From Hydractinia symbiolongicarpus (taxonomy: Eukaryota; Cnidaria; Hydrozoa; Anthoathecata; Hydractiniidae), in contig NC_079875.1 in assembly GCF_029227915.1 (NCBI RefSeq), positions 15,548,001-15,612,000 on the forward strand: a stretch of DNA of 64,000 nucleotides, written 5' to 3'. A program made the translations under genes and the position numbers. Below are positions 54,500-64,000 of the stretch, in pieces. The number at the start of each line of letters is the position of its first letter. Positions within the stretch are counted from its first letter, which is position 1. The notes below the pieces were generated by a model. That model was given only the letters and a program-made list of their open reading frames with translations. It was not told the DNA's origin and did not search any database.

Positions 54500-55640
54500 G
54501 GCTCCTGAATATGATGAAGAATTCATGGTGTTTTCCCCTCCACCATTCAAAAAAGAATTATCTATATTCGAGAATCGATTTGTTTATCTGCGTTTCACAT
54601 GTAATAAAGAATGCCGCGGATAAATATATGGATAGGCACAGCAGTTACGTATATTCAACACTATAAAAATCCATTTTCAAGTATACTATATATCTAGCTA
54701 TAAATAAAATGTCATTTTCTATTATAGGTTAAAGGAGGAACTACTGGAAACAGATAAGGAACCTTTAGGTGTTGAAAATATAAATGATATTATTGCTCTG
54801 ACCCTTAGTAATATCTCAAATCCAGTACCTATGGATAGTACTTCCAACTTGTTTGAGGAAGAAAAAATTTGTGGTAAAACACTGTTACAAATGCAAGTAA
54901 AGTTTGTCCTGAAAATACAGGAAAAGCTATGGTTTACTGTCTAGTCTGCAATACCAGATGTTCTTCAGATGACATTCAAGAACATGTACATGTACATGTT
55001 TGTCCTGAAACCCAATAAGTTATGACAATATTACCCTTGCCAGTGAAGAAGGACTGTCATATTTAGATATCTTGGATATTGCGGGGAAAGTCTCTGACCA
55101 GAGTATTACAGATTGCATCCTCATTAACAACTACTGCAGTTCCAACGAACAAGAGTTAACAGACTGAATGTTCTATGAGATTTTGCATTTAAAGATTACC
55201 ATAAACATTTCACGAGAAAGTGGAATAAGGATAAAAAGGAGAACGGAATGGTTATCATAGGATTTTTTTATTATGTAAGTATTTGTTGTTGTCGCATGTA
55301 GTTTTTAACTTGATTGTTTTTACTTATAACAAACTTCCATTTTCCAGCAGATTTGTTTGAGTAAAAAGGTTAGCTTTTGCTGGTTAGTAACAAAAAAAAA
55401 TGGTAAAAGTATTTTTTCAAACTCAGAGTTCTCCGGGATTTTTTGACTTCTTTATTAGGGCTTTATTGAACAGCAGAAGTGTGCTTAATTTATGCAAAAA
55501 AATGCATTTTAGTATGTTTAGATCAAATCAAAAATACATATTTCTTGGTAATGAAGAGAGTGAATACAACATTATTCTTAGTTGCAATGACCTGGCAAAA
55601 AATATATATCACTCTATTGGTGAAATATTCTGAGTATAAC
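54500..55640 (+). pseudogene. Decayed HECT-like E3 ligase-type gene
   Basis: A chain of coding-looking pieces on the plus strand. 54500-54629, after acceptor TTTTTTTTTCCAG, reads APEYDEEFMVFSPPPFKKEL. 54728-54950, after TATTATAG, reads LKEELLETDKEPLGVENIND. After a frame change comes a UBZ-like finger MVYCLVCNTRCSSDDIQEHV (54935-55000), then LSYLDILDIAGKVSDQS, then RLNVL...DFAFKDYHKHF (55160-55210), and at 55400-55633 PGFFDFFIRALLNSRSV, where HECT domains have GGPrREFF. Stops and frame changes separate them. Resembles the G2E3/HECT-like genes expanded in cnidarians and fish. Family call by pattern only. Confidence 0.4.
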
Positions 55641-55770
55641 GGAGTATTGCAAATTACTTATGTTATGGTTTGGATAAGAAGGACATTCCAATAAAGACAA
55701 GGATGATCAATTTGAGGAAGTATATTAAAAGGTGGTTTATTTATACTCAACAATTTTTAACTTCCTTTTA

Positions 55771-56099
55771 AGGGTATTTTCCACAGCTACAATATGTTGT
55801 ACATAATTAATTGCACAAAATTGTATATTCTTGTACAAGATATTGTGCAGATGTAACCACGATGTACAATATATTATGACTTCAAGGTCACAAGTATTTT
55901 TAAATCAAATCAGTTTGACTTAAAAAAAACAGTAGCAGGTTCCTAATAAATCAAATTCAAAAGAATTAAAAATGTCTTTTGTTTTCTGCGCGTTTAGGCA
56001 TTATCGAAACAAAAGTGTGAACTATTTATCATCTTCTTGCATATAACTGTACAGAATTGTACACTAGCTATAAAATATTGTAGCAGTAGAAACCACCCT
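55771..56099. mobile_element. MITE with iterated TACAATAT/ATATTGTA motifs
   Basis: Inverted ends: AGGGTATTTTCCACAGCTAC on the left and, inverted, AGGGTGGTTTCTACTGCTAC on the right, both followed by AATATKTTRTA. Inside are further GTACAA...TTGTAC half-palindromes. No clear target duplication, non-coding. Confidence 0.65.
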
Positions 56100-56796
56100 G
56101 GTATACATTCTAATTTAAAGATCTCATTCTATAACCATTTAGATTGTCAATGCTACGGAGACTTCTAAACATGTTGAAATAGTTACCATTGATAAGGGAT
56201 TTGAAATGCTAAGAAGTGATGGATGTTGTGTTGGATGTAACGATTGAAGACAAGAAATGTGTTGACGTATATAAAAATATTTCTTTACAAACGTGTAGAG
56301 TTTGACTTTTTTAGATTTTAGAAGTTACATTAACTTTTATAAAGTTCGGATTAAAAATTTCGAACTATTAAATTTTTGAACATACATTTGTCTGAAGAAA
56401 AAACGGCTGAAATTGTTTGTAAATAAAATCAATATGTGTTATAATAAATTAAATTTGCACATATCTGGACAACTAAAAATTTTAATTTAGTGGATGCAAT
56501 AAAGTGCTCACTGGGACGTTTAAATGTTTGATGTAAATTTTTGGAAGTTCTTCCAGTATTATTTTTTATGTCTTTTCATCACAAGAAATTATTTTTTTCT
56601 CTGTGTTTATTGCGATTCTGTTGTGTTAGTTGCTAACAGATTGTTTTGGCTTTTAGCCATCTCAAATAAATAAACGATTCTAATTTTGTTGATCAAACTT
56701 TCTAAAATTTATTACGTTACTACTAGATTAAATCCGTCGTATATTTGTTGTCTTACGTTTCACGTGTAATAGTACGTACATGAATACTATCCATGA

Positions 56797-57310
56797 TTAT
56801 GAAAAAGAACAAGAAATAGCCTGCAATTCTAACGCAGTTTCCACGTAAAGAAAAACTAGCACAACAGAGTCGTTTTTCGATCTTGTAATAATTAGCCATA
56901 AAATGCGACGAAAGAATCCATCGATAGCACCATATAACAGGAATCCATAATGCTTTGAATTTTTATAACCGCTAACAAAACCACAATAATTCAGTTCCAA
57001 AAATTGAAAGTGCTAAATCGTAGTTCAAACATTAATGCATTCAAGTAATGAGTTAAAAGTCAAACATGGAGTGTAAAATTGTCTTTTTTTTATTTTATAC
57101 GATTATATAATTTCAACACCAATAGGATCCAACTTCCTCAACAAAATTCTGATACCAATAACATCTTCGAAGTTTGTAGCACATCGTTCTGTATCTAAGT
57201 AAAGATGTCGTCCCTGACAACTCACCAGAGATAATGCTTTTAATTAATGTATTGATGCTAAAGTCAACTCGTCGTTTTGCGTTATGCTTCTTAAACCTGC
57301 GTTTAATCAT
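56797..57310 (-). pseudogene. Decayed integrase-core (rve-like) transposase
   Basis: Minus strand. 57310-57113 has INTLIKSIISGELSG and RYRTMCYKLRR, then, in a shifted frame, VIGIRILLRKLDPIGVE, the helix-turn-helix plus L+.lDPeGv signature. 57000-56797 has YGFLLYGAIDGFFRRILWLI, equivalent to the h.y.i.G.iDGfSRrilwL strand with the catalytic Asp region of the integrase core. The rest of the core is lost. Belongs to a transposon-derived family common in fish and cnidarians. Confidence 0.55.
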
Positions 57311-57314
57311 ACAG

Positions 57315-58840
57315 ACACTAATATCTAGACCGTGGTATTTTTCTTTAGAAATGTAACGATCGTTTTGTAGTAAAAGTCACGTCTAAAATAATACAATATT
57401 ATGTTGAATTCTTTTTTGTTGTCGTTGATCGTTAAAGAATTGGATTGTTTTATCGACTTGCTTAGCTTTCCATCGCATTTGAAGTAAAACAGAGCTTTTC
57501 AGTTTTGTTGAATTCGACGAATATGACGAAATATGATATATGTATCCCTTGCTCCTACGAAACTATATAACTAATCTTTTTATGGTATAACCTTTTTCAA
57601 TACTTGTTTTATTTTGAAATATTCATTCTGTATTCTTAAAATATTCTGTTCTGTATTAGAAATATTCTGATCTGTAGTTAAAGCTTACCTCCTACTTGAA
57701 ACAAGTTGATTTCATACAAAAGAGCTTGCAAAGTTGTCTCCAAATTTTTTATTTTTTTGAAAAATTTTTATTTACTTCTCAAAATTTTTGAATTTAGAAG
57801 TTCCTTTAATTGTGCAAAATTCTGACATCATCCTGCCGATGCTGAAAAAAAATTGCTCTTATCAATAATAATTACAATGATTACTATTCATTTCAACATG
57901 CTTCAAATCTCAACCTAAATGGCTGAAAACATATATGCATCATTATATTTTGGAGACGTGACCTTGAGAAATGAATTCGGAATTAAAGAATGCAGAATTT
58001 ATTTCCTGAAGGTGATATGACTTTATTGATGCTATGTACTAGTTTTTGCACGGTACAGAGCATATCCACATTACTTTTCTGCACTAAAATGTATTTTTAG
58101 TATTTTACAAAAAAAAAGGAATTTAGTAATGGGGATAGTGTATAGTAAATTAACTTTCAATTTTTTCAGTATCAACTGTTATTTATTTCTATTTCCATTA
58201 CAACAGTTAACTTATTTCTCTCTTTCCCCAGGGATAATGTCACACCACCCAAGAACAGGAGAGTTTACATGACGATGATCAACACTTACGATATGGATGG
58301 TATATACTGAGATTTTTTCTTGATAAACCAAATTTTGGTTTGATAAGAATGTTATAATAAGACCACGTCACTAGCCATGTGATACAGTAGCCAAAAGTGT
58401 GACATCATTTTCTTATTAACTGGTCACCAAAACCCGGATGTTTTTGATGTGATTAAATAATAACATTAACATTATCCTATAAATCCAGACCTTCAGGCCT
58501 TTAAGTATCAGAATATTCTTTTTTAAATTTTCTACGTTACTAATTCATTAGTTTCATTGCATTAAATTAAAACTACCTACATTTATATGTACAAGAAAGT
58601 TAAAAAGAAATACTAAATAATATAACAAAATATTAAATAAAAAAAATTAAAAATAAAATGTAAATTTTTGTTACACCTCCATTTGTTTTTCGCAGATCAA
58701 AGTTTTATCTAGTAAACTATTGGTGATTGGCTTATCATTCCATACACTAGAGAAAGTGTATGGAATTTTAGTTAATTTACTGCAATCTAGAGTCCACACG
58801 GTATAACAAAATTTTACAGACAGCAGGAGACGCATGTTTC
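57315..58840. other. Non-coding DNA with one possible small exon
   Basis: Mostly featureless. At 58232-58299 a good acceptor (TTTCTCTCTTTCCCCAG) and donor (GATG|GTATAT) bound 68 bp that reads DNVTPPKNRRVYMTMINTYD; it might be an isolated or lost exon of a plus-strand gene. A perfect 11 bp hairpin, TTCCATACACT...AGTGTATGGAA, lies near 58740-58766. Confidence 0.35.
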
Positions 58841-58843
58841 TCT

Positions 58844-58849
58844 TTTATT
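58844..58849 (-). terminator. Candidate poly(A) signal of the minus-strand gene
   Basis: AATAAA on the minus strand about 170 bp after the stop codon at 59016-59018. Positional inference. Confidence 0.4.
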
Positions 58850-59015
58850 AGATATTTTAATAACAACTGAGTTGTGGAACAGTGATCCCTATTAAAAATT
58901 GCAACAAAATTTCTATAATCTGAATTACCCACATTAAAGCAGGTTTTAGGGTTTGAGATTTTAGCTGACTAAGGTTTTAATTGGTGCTTCTTTTTTAAAA
59001 TTATTAACAACATTA

Positions 59016-59542
59016 TTAAGTTAATACGTCACGAAAAGAATCACGCAGTTCTTTGTAATCCTCATTCATGAAATAGTCGAACCTGTGAAAAATTTCTTCT
59101 TCTTCTCTGTAAGGAACCTTGTGTTTTTTGGATGGAGGTCTAATTGTATGGCAATTAGACCTATCTAAATCATATTCAATTGGAGATGACGACCTAATTG
59201 GTTCTTTGCATTCACATTGTATTGGTGTAGGTAACACGAAAATATGCTGTTCACCGATGTTCTCATTTATTTGAAAATTCATATCTCTTTCTGTGATTAT
59301 CACATCATTTAGTACATTTCCTTTCTGGGTGGAAGTTCTTTGAAACAACTCTCCCATGCGTGTTTCTATAGCAACATTATTCACAGGCGTGGTCACACCT
59401 GTTATTTCGCTTTCAGAACCACTTTCGGAATTTTGTGTTGATTTAGAACGGAGCAATTTGAAGAATGGCCTGTGTGTTTTGCTGCTAGCTTTTTGATTCA
59501 ACTTCTCAATGCTTCTTCGTATTCTGGTGGAGTTAGACTCAG
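59016..59542 (-). CDS. Unrecognised Ser-rich acidic protein, last exon
   Basis: Starts after acceptor TTAATTTCTTTTAG and completes the codon begun in the previous exon (A|CT = Thr), continuing ESNSTRIRRSIEKLNQKASS. It encodes 175 residues: a basic stretch (THRPFFKLLRSKS), Ser/Thr-rich segments, a CECKE patch and a C-terminal EEEEIFHRFDYFMNEDYKEL ending SFRDVLT. No domain recognised. Coding status rests on three exons whose splice phases all agree and on long open frames. It could be a cytoskeletal or scaffold protein, but nothing here proves it. Confidence 0.75.
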
Positions 59543-59692
59543 CTAAAAGAAATTAATTTGGTTGTATGTCACAAGAGGAAATTACAAAAAACGAATGGAT
59601 TGAGGAAAAAAGCAGAGCAAGGTAAACAAAAAGTAAGAATAAGTAAATGGCAACACATATGATGAAAGCGAGTGGCATTTTTCTCAACTTAC

Positions 59693-61155
59693 TTGTAGTC
59701 TTGGATTCAAATTTTGACTTCAATAGGTTCACCTTCCCAGCAGATCCGATGGGCATCCTTATCCCTCTTCTAGCAGGTCGATCTTTCAGGAAATTCTCCC
59801 GTTTAAATTGACGTTCAATTTCCTCTTCCTTTGTCCTGCTTTCCCGCCTTAACCTCATTCCAACAGCCAAAGGCGACATCCCATTTCCCATTACTTTATG
59901 TATAGATTCTTTCGGTATAATGAATCCTTCTTGCGTTTTAACAATCTCTTCTTCATATTCACTTGATGATTCAGAATGATCAAATACATTATCAGCCTCT
60001 TCTTGAACAGACGACTTCTTTGACTTATCTTCATCGTCGACGTCATCGTCAACGTCATCGTCTTCTTCATCATCGTCGTCTTCTTCCTCCTCGGCATCAT
60101 CGTCGTTATCAATATTTTGACTAGGCACCATTATTTTAGCTTTCTTTTCTGCATTGCTAACTTTATTTCCCGAACTAGACCTAACTGGTGTTGTGTCTGC
60201 AGCTTCCTGTTTGTTTCCTCCTGTTGTCATAGATGTACTCCTGTTTCTTCCACCACTAAAAGCTTCCAATATATCTTTTTTCATTGCACCTCGTTCCTCA
60301 CTATGTCGGCGATGCATCAACGTGAATTGCTTAGTTCTGTCTTTTGGTGAACTTGTCTTATTTCCTTCTTCAAGGTTTGATGACATTTTCTCGCCTTCTT
60401 CCAAAGCCTCCTCTAGTACATGATCCATATTAACAGATGCTCGGTATTGAGTTGCAGGCTTGGTGTGGTCAACACTACTTCTTCTGGAATGCCCAGGTGA
60501 TGTTCCTTTGATTTTAACTTTGGTAGAAAATGTTGGTTTTTCATTTTGCGGTAGTTCATCTTTTTGATGTGTTTGATCATAAAGTTGACTGTATTTTCGG
60601 AGGAGTTGTTCAACTAATTCTCGTTCTTCTGGTAGTAACGGATCACTTTTGCGATTTGCGTCTGGTGGATAACTCAAATAACGCCTTCTACTTTCGTTTT
60701 CCATGAAGTCAGAATCAAAATTCGAGTAAGAGCAATCTAAATTGTCAAGACTGTTAAGTTTCTTTAATACGTCGCTCATTTCTGTCGCAACGCCTTCTGT
60801 TCTTGATAAGTTTTCGTAAAGGTGCTCGCTACTTTTTGAATGATCGTTACGACTATTTTTTACACTCGATAAAACACCGCTGTTACGACTGTTCCTTTGG
60901 CTGGATAACACGCTTAATCTTTCGAGCAGTTCGCGTTCATCGTCTGGTTTCGAAGTACGTTTCGAAGAAGTTGTCGATAATCTAATATCGTTATTTTGTT
61001 CACGCAAAGTGGCCGAAAATGAAACAGCGTTAGAAATTTCTCGTTCTGATGGTTTTTGGTATTTGTTTCGTGCACGTATTATGTTAATTTTTTTTCTCAT
61101 CTCAGGCGATAAATCAGCGTTAGCGGTGGAGTATCGCAGACCAGAAAGTTGATCT
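59693..61155 (-). CDS. Unrecognised Ser-rich acidic protein, middle exon
   Basis: 1463 bp exon between acceptor TTTTTCGTTAG (61156 side) and donor ACAA|GTAAGT (59692 side). Begins DQLSGLRYSTANADLSPEMR, then Ser/Arg-rich sequence with ERELLERLSVLSSQRNSRNS and ERELVEQLLRKYSQLY, many RRxS-type sites (RRSS, RRHS), an uninterrupted Asp/Glu tract of about 30 residues around 60010-60110, then a conserved-looking GMSPLAVGMRLRRESRTKEE and GKVNLLKSKFESKTT. The acidic tract is flanked by Lys-rich KSKK. Largely disordered; no catalytic domain visible. The frame past the donor codes a chance hydrophobic tail, which is intronic. Confidence 0.8.
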
Positions 61156-62680
61156 CTAACGAAAAAGAAAAAATATTGTGAGAGGTCATTTATTTGACAC
61201 TAAAAAAAGTCCGGTAAAGCGAAATTTCACATCTTGGTGGAAAAAGCGTCTGTTTACAGGACGTTTCGTTTCGTGTTGATTTTAATTTCGGGGTGGACCG
61301 TAGAAGGAACGCGTGTTTTGTGTTTGTGACTTTCAACCATGCGCACTGATCGGAAACCGCATTTCACTCTACGGTGATGTGCTTGCATAAAACTCCCGTA
61401 GAGGTTTAAACCCGTTTGTTTTCGCTTTGGGTTTTATGTAAACAGACTCTAAGTGTCGAGAAAGTCGTTAAACATTACTTCTTAAAAATAAGACCTACTT
61501 AGAAAAAGTTATAATTTAGAAACAAGACTATATTAAGACAAAATCTAAACTTTTAAAGAAGTAATTCACGAATATGTTTTTCCAAATTCGTTTTTTCGCA
61601 GAAGTTCATCTCGCAAAAGTTAGAAAACAGCGACAAGCAGAAGTGTATTACAAAATAGACGACGAATTTTCATTTCTTAAAAGTAAATACCTGCGAACAT
61701 CACAAAAACTTGAGCAAAAGAAAATAATTGGGGAATTGGTGCATGACATTTCCAAATTGTTGGCGATTTTATAGACAACTTAAAAATTGATGTTTATTTA
61801 AGGCGGTTCCCCTAGAAAAAAAGACATATCCCAGAGGATTGGTCAGGTGTATGTATTGAGTGAAGCGCATTTTCACAAGGTTGACTTTTCTTCCAGAGAA
61901 CTGATGAGGTATTTTTTGGACGACGGAAAAGCTAAAACAGGGCGAAACGGGCAATATCTCGACAAAATAACTGGAAGACAAAACTTCGATTTGAAAATCG
62001 GTTTTATTTAATACTAGTAGTAATGCCTGCATCCACAGAAGAAATTGTAAAGCGAGGGTGCTTCGAGTTTGAGAATTCTTGTTACCGTGGATTCCGAACT
62101 TAAACGGCAAAAAACTTGTTTAAAGATTATTTTATGGACACTCTTGACTTGAGGATCGTCAAAAAGTGTATGCCAGCATTATTTCAACCTGAAAAGCACC
62201 AAATACCTAAGTCTAATTAATGACGAGTAAACTTTGACGAGTTCACTTCGCAGGGTGCGTCGTTAAGACAGCTTTCTAAATGCTTGGGGAACACGATATT
62301 TAATATTCAGAACTGTCATATATCGTCTTGAGAGGCCCTAAAGTATCATCTAGCTGCTACAAGGAATTAAACATCGACGGAGGGACAAGGAAGCTGTCTG
62401 AAAATGCGAAAATGGTTGCTTTGGGCGTTGCTATGCACTTATATTTGCAGTTGGTTGGAAAAGTGGCAAAATGCGCAATAAAAACCTAAATATGTCATAA
62501 GCACTACTTGCCACGGTATTCTAAGATGAATTTGCTGTCAGAAAACAGCTAAATGACAATTCTTGAAATTTAAAATTTTTTTCTAGGGGAACCACCATAA
62601 AAGGAGATACCATTTTTCCTGTAATAGCTCGTTGACTTAGTGTGCTACTCACAAAAGTTTTTTTCTTTAAAATAACTTAC
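61156..62680 (-). other. Intron of the minus-strand gene
   Basis: Phase-2 intron (AG|A gives Arg). Contains a MITE at 61801-62597. A 66-codon frame on the opposite strand at 61574-61774 (rich in Lys/Gln, KYLRTSQKLEQKK) has no other support. Confidence 0.75.
61801..62597. mobile_element. ~797 bp MITE with GGYGGTTCCCCTAGAAAAAAA ends
   Basis: Left end AGGCGGTTCCCCTAGAAAAA and the right end inverted TGGTGGTTCCCCTAGAAAAA. TA is present on each side; whether the duplication is TA or part of TWA cannot be settled. Non-coding; sits in an intron of the minus-strand gene. Confidence 0.8.
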
Positions 62681-63641
62681 CTTAGACTTCTGCGTTTATC
62701 ATCTAAGATTTGCATAGAAGCTTTTCGCTGGATGTTAATCGATGATTGTTTCCTCGTTTGCGCTTTTCCCTTAAAACGTTCCTTCCCGCTGAGTCGTTTT
62801 TTAATGGAATTCAAAGCACAATACACCTCGTGTCGTTGTGAGCTTGTATCTAAATATTTAGACCAGGTATCTTTCGATTTTGTTTTTCGATTTCTTTGTC
62901 GTTTTTTCTTCTTTTTCTTTTGTTTCTTTGCAACCTTCTCTGTGTCTGTTCCACTCGAAAGCAAACGGTCAGTTGCTTTGTCTGTATTGTTATTGTTCAA
63001 CGTAGCTTCTGATTGGTTGTTTTCTTTCCCACGAGCTACTTCATGACTACTTTCAATGTCTATAATAATATCTGGTGGGATGGGTCTATGAATTATGTGT
63101 GGTGCATTCTGGCGAGTTTTATTATTTTTCGTGTTTTGGACCGTGTTTTCACTTACTTCTGAAGCTGAAGATTTTGATTCGCTTTCCAAATCCGCCGTAA
63201 CTTTTTGCCGCTCTTCAAGAAACGATGTTTTTAAATCAGGACTTGATCTATCAGAGTTGTTTTTTGGAATGAGCAAAGATCTTGGTCTCATTCGATTTGG
63301 AAGCTCCAATTCTTCGTTTTCTTCAATAACACCTGTGAAGGTTTTTCTTCTGTGAGATATCATTGTCTTCCATTTTTTGTTTTTGCCAGCACTCCTAGAA
63401 CGCATTCTTACTGGATCGATGTTCAAACTGTTATAAGCAGTGTTGACCGAATTTACTGAAGCAGTATTTGAGCGTGATTTCGATAATCCAGATGAGACAG
63501 ACGTTTGGAGTTTATTTAAAAAAGATGTTATTGAGATTTGCACGGTACTCTTTGGTAATGCAAGATTTTCTCTTTCCTTTTGTAGCGTAGGGTCTTCATC
63601 TTCGTCATTACTGCTGTTGTAGCTGTCCACAGTCTCAGCAT
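62681..63641 (-). CDS. Unrecognised Ser-rich acidic protein, upstream exon
   Basis: Earliest exon seen. The acceptor TACTTTTATACAG precedes it, so residues start within a split codon (..AT GCT GAG) and more 5' exons must lie beyond the window. Encodes about 320 residues: AETVDSYNSSNDEDEDPTLQ, Ser-rich SKSRSNTASVNSVNTAYNSL, basic blocks (RRKTFTG), VIEENEELELPNRMRPRSLL and a striking KKQKKKKKKRQRNRKTKSKD poly-basic run (likely nuclear or nucleic-acid/membrane-binding). Ends RRSLR across a good donor (AAG|GTAAGT). The three visible exons together give at least 982 residues. Confidence 0.75.
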
Positions 63642-64000
63642 CTGTATAAAAGTACATACAGAGGTAAAAAAAGAGCTAATGCAAATACTTTCTAAATGCA
63701 ACATTAGCAAATGATTTTAACGTTCCTGTGACTCGATCATTTTAACAACTCGTATAGCTACAGGCAATTTACACATTAGGTATCCTACTCTCTGAACTGG
63801 GGAGGGGGGAAGGGGTAATTTGATGACGTCGTGGAATCAGAAATGACCACGTCATTTTGCTGGAACGATACTTTATTTAAATCTGTTCTCTACTTCTCCA
63901 GGAAAAAATGGGTTTGAATGTCAAACACAATATCCTTTGGACACATGCTAAGTTTAGATAATATTTTGCTCAAAGAATGTTAAAAAATCACCTGTGAAAG
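63642..64000 (-). other. Intron or 5' region of the minus-strand gene
   Basis: No exon certain. At the very end of the window CTTTCACAG|GTGATT (minus strand) could be the 3' end of a further exon. A G-rich run and TGACGTCG/TGACGTGG sites lie at 63800-63860. Confidence 0.35.

Noticed and set aside
61574-61774. 66-codon plus-strand frame within the intron
   Set aside because: Short, Lys-rich by composition, no partner exon, opposite to the host gene.

Overview
The window is AT-rich eukaryotic DNA with large spliceosomal introns, few host genes and many transposable-element remnants. The element mix (CR1/L2-like, DIRS, BEL/Pao, Ty3/Gypsy, PIF/Harbinger, Kolobok-like, many MITEs), the low GC and the BTBD1/2-type gene fit a cnidarian, most likely a hydrozoan. 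That placement is an inference from gene and repeat style, not from a marker gene.

Layout. 1-4.4 kb is featureless. 4.47-17.62 kb is a complete two-exon BTBD1/BTBD2 orthologue (+) whose 11.7 kb intron holds a decayed CR1/L2-like retrotransposon, itself split by a PIF-type MITE with a TAA target duplication. 18-26 kb is repeat-derived: a diverged direct duplication, a GGCG-iterated MITE, small CAAC...GTTG MITEs and a second non-LTR tail. 26.9-28.6 kb is a Ty3/Gypsy remnant (-). 30.10-31.75 kb is a PIF/Harbinger element with a TTA duplication, keeping a transposase N-terminal exon and a MADF gene, both broken. 32.85-33.63 kb is a MITE with a long internal palindrome.

34.73-37.17 kb is the most interesting part: a TTAA-flanked Kolobok-like DNA transposon with two convergent genes. 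One is an intact two-exon gene for a protein resembling the zinc-binding cytoplasmic 'ballast' domain of the P2X7 receptor. The other is a 5'-truncated, frameshifted transposase. It sits 4 bp upstream of a tRNA-like sequence with an abnormal anticodon arm. A ~157 bp satellite, a second Kolobok-type transposase remnant, a second such tRNA-like sequence and a degenerate tRNA-Met-like sequence follow.

41.33-49.72 kb is a nested pair. A DIRS-type (tyrosine recombinase) retroelement (-) has its recombinase region split by a nearly intact BEL/Pao element (-, 41746-47468) with 154 bp LTRs differing at one base and a 5 bp ATATC duplication. The recombinase reading frame resumes on the other side of the insertion. 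50.3-58.3 kb holds a PIF-type MITE, a 33 bp minisatellite, a decayed HECT-like gene, another MITE and a decayed integrase-core transposase. 59.0-63.65 kb is a host gene (-) with at least three exons for a large, Ser-rich, acidic protein of unrecognised family; its 5' end lies beyond the window.

The two host genes do not look functionally linked. The rest is a record of successive insertions, with target duplications visible at six elements.
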